Position numbers and translations under genes: made by a program
In this document: in pieces, positions 9,327-18,170 of the stretch
How the letters are laid out: every line of letters begins with the position of its first letter
Position numbering within the stretch: position 1 is the first letter of the stretch
Notes under the pieces: model-generated
Databases searched by the model: none
What the model was told of the DNA's origin: nothing
The model's input: the letters and a program-made list of their open reading frames with translations, nothing else
Assembly: GCF_017052585.1 (NCBI RefSeq)
Contig: NZ_JAFFHZ010000001.1
Span: 5,456,001-5,520,000 of the forward strand
Length of the DNA stretch: 64,000 bases
Direction: 5' to 3'
Source: Paenibacillus apiarius
Lineage (GTDB): Bacteria > Bacillota > Bacilli > Paenibacillales > Paenibacillaceae

Positions 9327-9355
9327 TTGAACTTCTGTGTTTACTTCAATATATC
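9327..9355 (+). promoter_or_regulatory. Sigma-A promoter of the DUF445 gene
   Basis: TTGAAC and TATATC lie 17 bases apart, placing the start near 9362, seven bases before the ribosome binding site of the DUF445 gene. Confidence 0.55.
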
Positions 9356-9381
9356 CCCTTGAACAAGGGAGGGAGGTTATC

Positions 9382-10626
9382 ATGAATTCCAAATATATAG
9401 CGGGAATATCCCTAATTGTGATGGCTGCAGGCTTCGTGGTTACGCTCATGCTGCCTGATTATACATGGATACTGCTTCTGCAGGGCGGCTTCGAAGCAGG
9501 TCTTGTGGGCGGGATCGCTGACTGGTTCGCAGTTACGGCGCTCTTTCGACATCCGATGGGTATTCCCATTCCCCATACGTCATTGCTCTTAAAGAATAAA
9601 GATCGGATTGTTCAATCTCTCGTATCTGCTATAGAGACGGAGCTATTGAACAAAGAGAGCATTGAGAAGAAGCTTCGCGGATGGAACCTTGTGGAGCGGG
9701 TGACAGCGTTTGCCACGCAGGCCGTTCAGAAGAAGAAGGCTCGCAGACAAGTGCTTGATCGTGCGATACAGCTTGTTGAAAGGCTTCCTGTAGAGAAGCT
9801 GGCTCCCGTCGTTAAGTCAGGGTTAGCTACTTATGTACGTCAAATAGAGCTTCATCAAGCATTTGACCAGCTTGCCACCTATCTCATCAAGGAGAGTTAT
9901 GATGAGAAAGCGCTTGACTACGTGCTTGAAGAGGCGGAGTCGTGGGCTCGGCGTCTAGAGACGAAGCGCATGCTTGGCAGAGTGGCGAATGAGAAGCTGG
10001 CGGAAGTCAAGCTTGGCGGACTGAAGGGCTTTGCATTTCAAGCCTTCGCAGGCTTCATGGACGAGGATAAGCTTGGTCAATTGCTGCAAGGCATGATTAC
10101 TTCATCCCTGCAAGACTTGAAGGATGACGATAATGAATACCGCACAATGATTATCCAAGAGATTCGTGTGCAGGTCTTCCAGCTTGCTATGCATGAAGAG
10201 AAGGTGGGGCGACTAAAGACCTGGCTGCTCGAGCATATCCAGCATGAACGTTTTGACGAGATGATTAGGGAACGATTGGAAGAGATCCGCACGATGGCGC
10301 TTCATGCCTTAGCCCGTGAACGCGACACGGGGGGGCGAATCGTTCTCCACGTTTACCGTGCTGCCGCTCAACAGTTGAAGGCGAATCCGGAATGGATCCA
10401 TGAGATCGAGAATCGAGTCAGTCAAGCGGTCGTCGCTGTCGTTGAGAAGAACCATTATCGTATCGGTCAGCTCGTAAAAGAAAATGTAAATCAAATGGAC
10501 GATGAAGCGCTGATTGAGATGCTCGAAGGCAAAATCGGCAAGGATTTGCAGTGGATTCGCGTTAATGGCGCCTTGTGCGGATTTGTCATCGGATTGCTTC
10601 TAGCGGCAATTCAGCTGTTCCTTTAA
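9382..10626 (+). CDS. DUF445 family membrane protein (YheB-like)
   Basis: A 414-residue membrane protein of the DUF445 family. One hydrophobic segment lies at residues 4-24, with a conserved start of the domain 'GGIADWFAVTALFRHPMG'. A long, charged, predicted helical region follows, and a C-terminal membrane anchor ('GFVIGLLLAAIQLFL') ends the protein. ATG 9382 follows a strong 'gggaggg' and is preferred to a codon 45 bases upstream. The function of DUF445 is not established; members occur near envelope and sporulation genes. The gene is flanked by its own promoter and terminator. Confidence 0.88.
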   Translation: MNSKYIAGISLIVMAAGFVVTLMLPDYTWILLLQGGFEAGLVGGIADWFAVTALFRHPMGIPIPHTSLLLKNKDRIVQSLVSAIETELLNKESIEKKLRGWNLVERVTAFATQAVQKKKARRQVLDRAIQLVERLPVEKLAPVVKSGLATYVRQIELHQAFDQLATYLIKESYDEKALDYVLEEAESWARRLETKRMLGRVANEKLAEVKLGGLKGFAFQAFAGFMDEDKLGQLLQGMITSSLQDLKDDDNEYRTMIIQEIRVQVFQLAMHEEKVGRLKTWLLEHIQHERFDEMIRERLEEIRTMALHALARERDTGGRIVLHVYRAAAQQLKANPEWIHEIENRVSQAVVAVVEKNHYRIGQLVKENVNQMDDEALIEMLEGKIGKDLQWIRVNGALCGFVIGLLLAAIQLFL

Positions 10627-10635
10627 ATCAAGATG

Positions 10636-10663
10636 GAGTCTGTCGATAGCGGCAGGCTCTTTT
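10636..10663 (+). terminator. Intrinsic terminator after the DUF445 gene
   Basis: A 10-bp stem (gagtctgtcg/cggcaggctc) with a 4-base loop is followed by TTTT. Confidence 0.75.
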
Positions 10664-10939
10664 GTTAGGTTGCAGAAACAGTCTCCCATTAGTGATGCAT
10701 CGTGCTAACGTGAACAAAAGTGCATAAACCGAGGCGATATCAAGATAATAACACCAACTGAACGTCTTTATTCGTGCACAGCAAGATGTCGTGATTACGA
10801 CCGTCCCTTATCATTTTCAGCAATAAGGAGGGGGAGGCATGAAGGATATACGGACAGGTTGCTGAAGAAGCAACGCTGAAATTATAAAAAAAAGAACCGC
10901 CTTGGATTTGAACTTTGGCAGACGGATCTTCGCGCATGG

Positions 10940-11956
10940 CTAGCGCTGATAAATTTGCCGATAACGGGCAGGAGTTATGCGCTCGAATTTCTTGAATGTC
11001 TTGATAAAGTAGCTAGGCTCGCTAAATCCCAATTCATTGCTTATTTGCGAGATAGACAGGTCGGTCGTCTCTAAAATTTGCTTGGCCCATTCCATTTTCA
11101 ACCGCGGAATGAACACAGAAAAGTTTTCTCCGGTCTCCTTCGTAAAAATGCGGCTGAAATAACTGGGGCTGACATGGCAAAGCCCGGCTATGTCAGCCAA
11201 TTTCACATTCTCGCTTTTATGTGTATAAATATAATCAAAGGCCGGCTGCAGAATAGCATTGGAAGCCATCTTTCGCTGATTCGACATGTTGCTGATTTGA
11301 CTGTCGATCAGTGTATTTTCCAATTCGTTCTTGATTGATTGAATGCTGCGGTACGAATGCCCGGCAAGAGAATCGACAACAGGCTTATTGTTCGTTAACG
11401 CTTGCCGGTACATATCGATCGTTGCATTTTTATTGATCGCTTCTTCCACGATATAATTGCACAAATGATACAGCATCTCCGAGATTGTCGTGACTTCGTC
11501 ATAATTCAATACCGGGAGCGAAGTATAATCTTGTTCCAAGCTAAGGAACTTTTTATCGGCATCGGCATTGGAGGGGCGAGTGACAATTTGTTCAAGCTCC
11601 ATCGGATTGTCGCGCAGCTTGACCTGTCCCGCCATGATGGCCCCCATATACTGGTTATGAACAATAATCGGGATGGCGATATCGACAATATTGTAATGGC
11701 AAAGATAGATATAGGGCTTGTTCAACCGAACAGCCTCCAGGCCGCCCCTTGCGTCGCACTTCTGGCAGTATTGCGATAGCGCCTCGTCTTTGCGAATCGC
11801 CTGACAGAAGCTTTGACAGTGACTGTGCTTCGTCACAGGCACGCCTTTATAGTCAGTTGTAATAACGGCCATTTTGGTAACCAAAGAGAGTGAGTCCTGC
11901 AGCTTCTGCCACTTCTCCATATCTATGATGCCTTCCAAATTAAAACGTGAGTTCAC
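10940..11956 (-). CDS. PocR-domain AraC family transcriptional regulator
   Basis: A 338-residue regulator with an N-terminal PocR sensory domain and a C-terminal AraC-type double helix-turn-helix. The PocR part keeps the cysteine pattern 'CQSFCQAIR', 'YCQKCDARGG' and 'YLCHYNIVDIAIPI'. The DNA-binding end shows 'LADIAGLCHVSPSYFSRIF' and 'ISNELGFSEPSYFIKTFKK'. I chose GTG 11956, nine bases after 'ggagaa', rather than a more upstream codon. It is transcribed away from gldA-dhaK, 198 bases apart, so it most likely controls that operon in response to glycerol, a propanediol or a related small molecule. The PocR link to propanediol sensing is known from enteric bacteria; the ligand here is inference. 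Confidence 0.85.
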   Translation of the reverse strand: MNSRFNLEGIIDMEKWQKLQDSLSLVTKMAVITTDYKGVPVTKHSHCQSFCQAIRKDEALSQYCQKCDARGGLEAVRLNKPYIYLCHYNIVDIAIPIIVHNQYMGAIMAGQVKLRDNPMELEQIVTRPSNADADKKFLSLEQDYTSLPVLNYDEVTTISEMLYHLCNYIVEEAINKNATIDMYRQALTNNKPVVDSLAGHSYRSIQSIKNELENTLIDSQISNMSNQRKMASNAILQPAFDYIYTHKSENVKLADIAGLCHVSPSYFSRIFTKETGENFSVFIPRLKMEWAKQILETTDLSISQISNELGFSEPSYFIKTFKKFERITPARYRQIYQR

Positions 11957-12061
11957 GATGGCCCATTCTCCTTTTGTCCGCTTCGCATTATTATAGCATA
12001 ATAATCGGATAGAAAGACAAGATAATACCATTTTCGCGGTTTAGGATAAAATAATACGACG

Positions 12062-12121
12062 TGATAGCGCTTTATTTTGCAGGAATAGTTCAATGATCTT
12101 GTACTAGGCCGATACTATAAT
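12062..12121 (+). promoter_or_regulatory. gldA promoter with a cre-like site
   Basis: A TATAAT -10 at 12116-12121 has no good -35, which suits an activator-dependent promoter. A near-palindrome with an AGCGCT core at 12062-12075 resembles a CcpA cre site, with about three departures from consensus. Glycerol-type operons are often under carbon repression. Confidence 0.42.
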
Positions 12122-12154
12122 GGAGATACAATAACACAGAGGAGGATTACGCAC

Positions 12155-13288
12155 ATGAGAAAAGCGTTTATAAGTCCATCAAAATATGTACAAGGTGAAG
12201 ATGAACTATTCAATCTGGGTTATTTCATCAAAACATTCGGAGAATCGGCTCTTCTGATTGCCCATCCCGATGATGTGCAACGTGTAAAGCAGAAGCTCGA
12301 ATATACAATGGAAAAATACGGAGTCGCACTAATTGAGAGCGGTTTCAATGGGGAGTGCTCCCGTCAAGAAGTAAAGCGATTGCAGCAGCTTGCGATTGAG
12401 CATAACTGTTCTTGCACCATTGGACTAGGCGGAGGAAAAGCGATTGATACCGCGAAATGCGTAGCGGAGGGTGACGCGCTCATCATCGTGCCGACCATTG
12501 CGGCGACCGATGCGCCGACAAGCCATTCTGCCGTTCTTTACTCGCCGGAGGGCGAGTTTGACGACTACGCTTACTTCAAACAAAGCCCAAGTGTTGTCAT
12601 GATTGATACGACGGTTATTGCCAATGCGCCTACGCGCTTCCTGGTTGCGGGGATGGGGGATGCGCTGTCCACCTACTTTGAAGCGAGAGCAACGGCAAAC
12701 TCTTATTCCAATGTGAATGCAGGGTTGCCATGCGGTGCTAATGGGGGCGTCGGCAAGCCAGCCAAAGGAACAAAAGCGGCTCTTGCCCTTGCCAAGCTGT
12801 GCTATGAGACATTGCTTGAAGATGGCGCCAAAGCGAAAATATCCTGTGATGCGAACCTGGTTACGCCAGCCCTTGAAAATATTATAGAAACGAACATCCT
12901 GTTGTCCGGCTTAGGCTTTGAAAGCGGTGGTCTGGCAGCTGCGCATGCTATTCACAATGGCTTGACATCATTGGAGGGCACCCATTCGTATTATCATGGC
13001 GAGAAAGTCGCCTTTACGACATTGGTGCAATTGGTTCTGGAAAATGCAAGCACGGCAGAAATAAATGAAGTCTTGCAATTCTGCGTGACTGTAGGTCTGC
13101 CGGTGTGTCTGGCCGATATCGGCGTAACCAGTGTGACGAACGACGAATTGCGGAATGTGGCCCAAAAAGCTTGCATACCAGAAGAGTCGATTCATTCCAT
13201 GCCTTTCCCGGTTAATGAAGAGATGGTAGTGGCGGCGATTCGGGTAGCGGACCACATCGGACAGCAATATAAACAAAAGGGTGAGTAA
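12155..13288 (+). CDS. gldA: Glycerol dehydrogenase
   Basis: A 377-residue iron/zinc-type alcohol dehydrogenase that oxidises glycerol to dihydroxyacetone with NAD+. The nucleotide site 'GLGGGKAIDTAK' and the metal ligands Asp169 ('GMGDALSTYFEA'), His264 ('AAHAIHNG') and His281 ('YYHGEKVAF') are all present. The protein is slightly longer than usual (about 365-370) because of a Gly-rich loop near residue 190 ('GLPCGANGGVGKPAKG'). ATG 12155 follows 'gaggagg'. The dihydroxyacetone kinase gene begins two bases after its stop, so the two enzymes form a complete oxidative glycerol route. Probably regulated by the divergent PocR-AraC protein. Confidence 0.93.
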   Translation: MRKAFISPSKYVQGEDELFNLGYFIKTFGESALLIAHPDDVQRVKQKLEYTMEKYGVALIESGFNGECSRQEVKRLQQLAIEHNCSCTIGLGGGKAIDTAKCVAEGDALIIVPTIAATDAPTSHSAVLYSPEGEFDDYAYFKQSPSVVMIDTTVIANAPTRFLVAGMGDALSTYFEARATANSYSNVNAGLPCGANGGVGKPAKGTKAALALAKLCYETLLEDGAKAKISCDANLVTPALENIIETNILLSGLGFESGGLAAAHAIHNGLTSLEGTHSYYHGEKVAFTTLVQLVLENASTAEINEVLQFCVTVGLPVCLADIGVTSVTNDELRNVAQKACIPEESIHSMPFPVNEEMVVAAIRVADHIGQQYKQKGE

Positions 13289-13290
13289 TC

Positions 13291-15051
13291 GTGAAAAAGA
13301 TCATCAATAAGCCGGAGACGCTGGTCAGAGAAATGTGCAACGGCATGGTGCTTGCACATCCTGAGCTGGAGTTTAACAGCAAATATAAGATCATGAAGAA
13401 AAGAGAGCTTAATCAAAACAAGGTAACTTTGATCAGCGGCGGAGGAAGCGGCCACGAGCCGGCTCATGCCGGATTTGTCGGGCAAGGGATGCTGGATGTG
13501 GCGGTCTGCGGAGACGTATTTGCTTCCCCTTCCCAGATTCAAATTTACCAAGCGATCAAAGCTTCCGCCAGTAATAAGGGCACGCTGCTCATTATTAAAA
13601 ATTACAGCGGCGACATCATGAATTTCAAGAATGCGGCACATCTGGCAGGGGAAGACGGAATCGTTGTTGACTATGTCAAAGTGGATGACGACATTGCGGT
13701 AGAAGACAGTCTGTACACGGTCGGCAGAAGAGGCGTGGCAGGAACTGTGCTCGTTCATAAGATCGCCGGCGCAGCCGCCCAAGAGGGAAAAGAGTTAGCC
13801 GAAGTGAAAGAAATTGCCCAAAAAGCGATAGATAACACGAGAAGCATTGGCTTTGCCCTTACCTCGTGCACCGTTCCGGCTAAGGGAACGCCGACATTTG
13901 AGCTGAACGATAATGAAATCGAATACGGCGTAGGCATTCACGGCGAACCCGGCATTCGCAGAGAACAGAATGCATCCGCCAATGAACTGGCGCAGAAAAT
14001 GGTCACGGATTTGTTCCGCGATATGAACATGAACGGCAGCTCTGGGCAAGAACTTGCGGTGCTCATCAACGGATTCGGCGGATCGCCGCTGCAAGAATTG
14101 TACGTGCTGGCCAACGCGGTTGTTCGGGAAATCCGCAACCATAACGTGTCCATCGTTAAAGTATTCGTCGGCAACTACATGACGAGCATCGATATGGCAG
14201 GCGCTTCGGTGTCCGTGATTCGACTGGATGAGCAATTAAAGCATTACCTGGAGGCTAGTTGCGATACACCAGCGCTCCAAGTTACCGGGCCGTTCAGTCC
14301 ACTGGGTGCTGAAGAAGCGCCAGTCGAGTGGACTCCGAATCCAGACGTCTCTTATCGTTGTGAGACAGACCCGGCATATGCCAAGATTAATCGGGATACA
14401 TTTTCGGTTAACAATCTGATATATCTCACCGACAAGATGAGCGAAATCATTATTGAAAATGAAGTTGCTTTCTGCGAACTGGATTCGCATGCGGGCGATG
14501 GCGACTTTGGCATGAGCGTTGCCAAAGGCTTTAAGCAATTGAAGAATGAATGGCACGAGATCATGGAACATCATGCGGGAAATATTGGCGATTTCCTGAA
14601 TGCTTGCTCTTTAATCATTATGGAGCATTGCGGCGGTGCTTCCGGACCGATCTGGGGATCGGCGTTTCGGGCTGCCGGCAAATATGCCGGTGACAGAACT
14701 GAATTAACGGCCACCGAATTCGCCGGAATGATGAAGGCGGTTGTCAAAGGCATCCAAGACACAGGCGAACGTTCCTTTGGAAGAGGGGCTGTAGTCGGGG
14801 ATAAAACGTTAATTGACGCGCTGGCTCCATTCGCTGATGCATGGGAGCAAAGCGCAGCAGAAGGCGACGATTTGAAGACCGCTTCGGTGAAAGCGGCTGA
14901 AGCTGCAGTGCAAGGCGCGAAGCATACGGAGACGATTGTTGCCAGAATGGGAAGAGCGGGAACGGTTGGAGAGCGAAGTCTGGGTTATCCGGACGCCGGA
15001 GCCTATGCATTAGGTGTTATTTTCACTGAGCTGTCTCAAGTCTTGGAATAA
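13291..15051 (+). CDS. dhaK: ATP-dependent dihydroxyacetone kinase, fused DhaK-DhaL
   Basis: A 586-residue single-chain kinase that phosphorylates dihydroxyacetone to DHAP with ATP. The DhaK half (about residues 1-330) has 'GGGSGHEPAHAGFVG' and the substrate-binding His217 in 'GVGIHGEPG'. The DhaL half (about 370-586) has 'HAGDGDFG' for the magnesium-ATP site and 'GGASGPIWG'. Having both domains in one chain marks the ATP-dependent form rather than the PTS-dependent three-protein system. The start is GTG, preceded by 'aagggtg' that overlaps the end of gldA. The gldA-dhaK pair feeds glycerol or DHA into glycolysis. Confidence 0.93.
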   Translation: MKKIINKPETLVREMCNGMVLAHPELEFNSKYKIMKKRELNQNKVTLISGGGSGHEPAHAGFVGQGMLDVAVCGDVFASPSQIQIYQAIKASASNKGTLLIIKNYSGDIMNFKNAAHLAGEDGIVVDYVKVDDDIAVEDSLYTVGRRGVAGTVLVHKIAGAAAQEGKELAEVKEIAQKAIDNTRSIGFALTSCTVPAKGTPTFELNDNEIEYGVGIHGEPGIRREQNASANELAQKMVTDLFRDMNMNGSSGQELAVLINGFGGSPLQELYVLANAVVREIRNHNVSIVKVFVGNYMTSIDMAGASVSVIRLDEQLKHYLEASCDTPALQVTGPFSPLGAEEAPVEWTPNPDVSYRCETDPAYAKINRDTFSVNNLIYLTDKMSEIIIENEVAFCELDSHAGDGDFGMSVAKGFKQLKNEWHEIMEHHAGNIGDFLNACSLIIMEHCGGASGPIWGSAFRAAGKYAGDRTELTATEFAGMMKAVVKGIQDTGERSFGRGAVVGDKTLIDALAPFADAWEQSAAEGDDLKTASVKAAEAAVQGAKHTETIVARMGRAGTVGERSLGYPDAGAYALGVIFTELSQVLE

Positions 15052-15150
15052 ATGAAGAACCCGCTCAGATCATTACCGCAGCGAGCCAATGAGGTTTTGG
15101 AGCTGCAGTAGAAATTGTTAGTCATTAGAAAATGCCGGAGAACATACGAT

Positions 15151-15187
15151 AGTCCCTGTTCTGATCTCATGGATCGGAACAGGGACT
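15151..15187 (+). terminator. Hairpin downstream of dhaK, terminator-like without a T tract
   Basis: A near-perfect stem (agtccctgttc/gaacagggact with an inner gatc pairing) lies about 100 bases past dhaK. It is followed by 'tgtccg' rather than a T run, so termination may be weak or the hairpin may protect the 3' end. Confidence 0.45.
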
Positions 15188-15236
15188 TGTCCGTTAGAGG
15201 GGGGTTGCCTTATTGCTTAGCTGTCACCTTTGAGTA

Positions 15237-15548
15237 TTATTCTCTTGGATCTCTTGGACGCTGGTTGTTTCTCGAAGATACATTCCGAGTATTCGATCTG
15301 CAATCGTCGCGGCGGTCATCGTCATCGGATCGCAACACAATTATCAAGAGAATGAACAGAACAAGGATAATGTCCGTATCTTCGTCGAATGCGCCGCTAA
15401 AGATGACCAAGAGTAAGAATATGATGAGAATGAGTCTATCGTTACGGCGATTTCCCAGATTAAGATTTTCTAGATTGAGATTTCCCAGATTGAGGTTGGC
15501 GAGTTGACTGTTCTGAGTGAGCAAATCCAGAATAGCTTGAAGGTTCAT
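15237..15548 (-). CDS. Small membrane protein with NLNL-type repeats
   Basis: A 103-residue protein I cannot assign to a family. Residues 14-33 are a run of short Leu/Asn repeats ('LANLNLGNLNLENLNLGN'). Two short hydrophobic segments follow (about 38-52 and 58-72), then a highly charged Asp/Arg-rich tail with a single Cys. The ATG has a convincing 'ggagag'. On the coding strand, 60-68 bases upstream of the start codon, is CATAGAATA, which fits the sigma-K -10 pattern CATANNNTA. A 19-base region with 8-bp inverted arms lies at 15583-15601. A spore or mother-cell role is therefore conceivable but unproven. Confidence 0.65.
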   Translation of the reverse strand: MNLQAILDLLTQNSQLANLNLGNLNLENLNLGNRRNDRLILIIFLLLVIFSGAFDEDTDIILVLFILLIIVLRSDDDDRRDDCRSNTRNVSSRNNQRPRDPRE

Positions 15549-15713
15549 ATTGCAACTCTCTCCTTTCCATTTTCAAGATTCATAGAGAAGCAACTTCTCT
15601 ACAATTCTATTCTATGAAAATAAAAAGGACTTGCCTCGGCTATGTATCATTCTGCGCATGAAAATGGTGTTTCATGGAGTAGTCTTTTATTACGGAGTGA
15701 AATTGCTAGAATA

Positions 15714-15756
15714 GCTAAAAAAATGCGCGAATCCGCTTTAGCCGGATTCGCGCATT
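15714..15756 (-). terminator. Intrinsic terminator of the feo operon
   Basis: A 14-bp perfect stem (aatgcgcgaatccg and its complement) with a 7-base loop is followed on the minus strand by seven U residues, 15 bases after the FeoB permease stop. Confidence 0.85.
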
Positions 15757-15770
15757 CGGTTTCATGTCGA

Positions 15771-17177
15771 TCATACCCATCCGAAGGCCTGGACGAGCTG
15801 GGCCGTAACGAAAGTAACCGCAATGGCGATTCCCAACGGGATGACTGCGGACAAGATTGTCCATTTAGCGCTTTTCGTTTCTTTATAAATGTTGTACAAA
15901 GTCGTTCCGCAAGGATAATGAAGCAAGGAGAACAGCATCATATTTAACGCCGTTAACCAAGTCCAGCCGTGCTGCAGGAAGATTTCCTTAATGTTATCCA
16001 ATCCGTCGGCATCGACCATGGCACCGGAGGACATATAGCCCATCAACAATATCGGCAGCACGACTTCATTCGCGGGAAGACCGAGAATAAAGGCCATAAT
16101 GATGAATCCGTCCAGTCCGATCGCATGGGCGAACGGATCGAAGAAGGCAGCCATATGATTAAGAATGCTGTCTCCGCCAACGAACACATTGCCTAAAATC
16201 CAGGTGATTACCCCGGCTGGAGCCGCAACGACAATCGCGCGCATCAATACATTTAACGATTTTTCTTTCGAAGAAAGCAGAATCGTCTTCCAAATTTGCG
16301 GACGGCGGTATGGGGGCAGCTCCAATGTATAATGCGTCGGAACGCCGCGCAATGCCGTCTTGGATAATACCCATGATACGGTGAGGGTAACGACGATGCC
16401 GATCATCACCATGCCCATTACGACAGACGCCGTGGCTAAGGTTTGCAAGCCGCTGGCTACTCCGGCAGCCATAAACAACGACGACAGCAAAATTAAGGTC
16501 GGCCACCGGCCGTTGCATGGAACGAAATTGTTCGTCAGTATCGCAAGCATGCGCTCACGCGGAGACTCAATAATACGCGTCGACAATATGGCGGCTGCGT
16601 TGCAGCCAAAACCCATCGACATCGTTAATGCTTGTTTGCCGTGTCCGCCCGATTTTTTGAACAAGCGGTCCATATTGAAGGCTACCCGCGGCAAATATCC
16701 GAAATTTTCAAGCAGCGCGAAGACCGGAAAGAAGATGGCCATTGGAGGCAGCATGACACTGACGACCCAAGAGGTCCCGCGGAAGAACCCGAGAACAAGC
16801 ACGCCGTGGAGCCAATCCGGGGCATGCATCGCCTGAAATCCGGCAGTGATATAGCCTTCCACGATTGCAAACAGTGTAAATATCATTTCAGAGGGCACGT
16901 TGGCGCCCGCAATCGTAATCCAGAACACGGCGCCTAGAATAGCCAGCATAATCGGGAAGCCCCAAATCGGCGAAGTGACTATCTTATCCAAGCGATATGT
17001 GCTCTGCAGTTTCTTTTTGTCTTCATAATGAACGGATTCGGAACAAATGTCCCGCGTTGTCCGGTAAATATCGCTCACTATCCCGTCACGGACCGTCTCT
17101 CCCTCGGCAAGGCTTCTGGCCTTGATCAGGAGCGAGTCCAGCGGGTCTGACGCACTAGTGGCAAGCGGTTCTGCCAT
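15771..17177 (-). CDS. feoB: FeoB membrane half (ferrous iron permease domain)
   Basis: A 468-residue polytopic membrane protein matching the C-terminal transport part of FeoB (two Gate/nucleoside-recognition modules and the FeoB C domain). Landmarks are 'SMGFGCNAAAILSTRIIESPRERMLAILTNNFVPCNGRWPT' in part (GFGCN and the PCNGRWP segment), 'LGLPANEVVLPILLMGYM' and the terminal 'YPCGTTLYNIYKETKSAKW'. The GTPase half is encoded by the gene just upstream, overlapping by 23 bases in another frame. ATG 17177 is preceded at nine bases by a perfect AAGGAGGT lying inside the GTPase gene, so this is a genuine separate start rather than a sequencing frameshift. It imports Fe2+ across the cytoplasmic membrane. 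Confidence 0.87.
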   Translation of the reverse strand: MAEPLATSASDPLDSLLIKARSLAEGETVRDGIVSDIYRTTRDICSESVHYEDKKKLQSTYRLDKIVTSPIWGFPIMLAILGAVFWITIAGANVPSEMIFTLFAIVEGYITAGFQAMHAPDWLHGVLVLGFFRGTSWVVSVMLPPMAIFFPVFALLENFGYLPRVAFNMDRLFKKSGGHGKQALTMSMGFGCNAAAILSTRIIESPRERMLAILTNNFVPCNGRWPTLILLSSLFMAAGVASGLQTLATASVVMGMVMIGIVVTLTVSWVLSKTALRGVPTHYTLELPPYRRPQIWKTILLSSKEKSLNVLMRAIVVAAPAGVITWILGNVFVGGDSILNHMAAFFDPFAHAIGLDGFIIMAFILGLPANEVVLPILLMGYMSSGAMVDADGLDNIKEIFLQHGWTWLTALNMMLFSLLHYPCGTTLYNIYKETKSAKWTILSAVIPLGIAIAVTFVTAQLVQAFGWV

Positions 17178-17886
17178 AACTTGCAACCTCCTTCATGGGG
17201 CTCGAAGTCTCCTCAGTCATCCGTTTCTTCAACGAGGACAATAAGCTCTCATCTCCATCCAGCAAGCGAAGCGCAATCCATCTCGTTGGATATTGGCTGC
17301 CGAGATTCTCGCGAATGGATGGTTCCAGCTCTGCAAGCTTCCGTTCGATATCGTCGCTATATTGGATATGAATGGGCCGCGGATTGATTTGTCCCGAGGC
17401 AATCAACTTCACTTGCTTCAGCAGCTTATCGATCCCGATTCGGTTCCGGGCGGAAATCGCCACGGTCGGAACGCCGAGCCGCTGCTCGATCTTCTGCAGG
17501 TCGATGCGGACCCCGAGCCGCTTCGCTTCATCGATCAAATTGATACAGACCACAACGCGATTGGTCATTTCGAGAACTTGAAGCGCCAAATTCAGATTCC
17601 GTTCGAGCGAGGTAGCATCCAGAACGACGATAGTGACATCAGGCTTTTCGAAAATAATGTAGTCTCTCGCAACCTCTTCATCAGTAGAGTTGGAGTATAG
17701 GGAATACGTTCCTGGCAAATCGATCATCCGGAACGTCGTGTCATCATAACTGAATTCGCCTTCGGCCATCATTACCGTCTTGCCCGCCCAGTTCCCGGTA
17801 TGCTGTCGCAATCCGGTCAATGTGTTGAATAACGTGCTCTTGCCCGTGTTCGGGTTGCCGGCCAAGGCAACGGTGTATTGGCTCAT
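17155..17886 (-). CDS. feoB: FeoB GTPase half (small G domain plus GDI-like segment)
   Basis: A 243-residue soluble G protein equivalent to the N-terminal domain of FeoB. G1 is 'GNPNTGKST', G3 is 'DLPGTYSL', the family motif 'DATSLERNLNLALQVLE' is clear, and G4 is 'NLIDEAKR'. The remainder (about 165-243) looks like the helical GDI region. The chain stops shortly after 'SSPMKEVASYG', where intact FeoB would continue into the membrane domain. The gene overlaps feoA by four bases (ATGA) and the permease gene by 23 bases, forming a tightly coupled feoA-GTPase-permease operon. Confidence 0.9.
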   Translation of the reverse strand: MSQYTVALAGNPNTGKSTLFNTLTGLRQHTGNWAGKTVMMAEGEFSYDDTTFRMIDLPGTYSLYSNSTDEEVARDYIIFEKPDVTIVVLDATSLERNLNLALQVLEMTNRVVVCINLIDEAKRLGVRIDLQKIEQRLGVPTVAISARNRIGIDKLLKQVKLIASGQINPRPIHIQYSDDIERKLAELEPSIRENLGSQYPTRWIALRLLDGDESLLSSLKKRMTEETSSPMKEVASYGRTACH

Positions 17887-18137
17887 GCTGTTTCACCTCC
17901 GATAATTTCTCCGAAAATGAGTGAGCTTTCCTCTTTCCGAAGCGCAATCGTTGTATTATTAACCCGAAATGCGATGGGGTCGCCGAGCGGACTTTTCTGC
18001 AGCACTTCGACGACATTTCCGGGCACGAATCCGAGATCCAGCAATCTTCTGCGCAGCACGCCTTGAACTTCAATCCGATTCAACCTTATATGGGTTCCTG
18101 ACTTGGCATTCGACAATGGTATGCTTGTTGATGGCAT
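17883..18137 (-). CDS. feoA: FeoA-family SH3-fold accessory protein
   Basis: An 84-residue cytoplasmic SH3-like protein. The conserved core 'RLLDLGFVPGNVVEVLQKSPLGDPIAFRV' is visible in pieces: LLDLGFVPG, then the 'GDPIAF' turn and 'IALRKEE'. FeoA works with FeoB in ferrous iron uptake. The ATG has an 'aaaggag' site and the stop overlaps the GTPase start. It is the first gene of the operon; two DtxR/MntR-like boxes lie upstream. Confidence 0.9.
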   Translation of the reverse strand: MPSTSIPLSNAKSGTHIRLNRIEVQGVLRRRLLDLGFVPGNVVEVLQKSPLGDPIAFRVNNTTIALRKEESSLIFGEIIGGETA

Positions 18138-18170
18138 CTGATGTCACTCCTTTTACGATGCAGCGAAATG

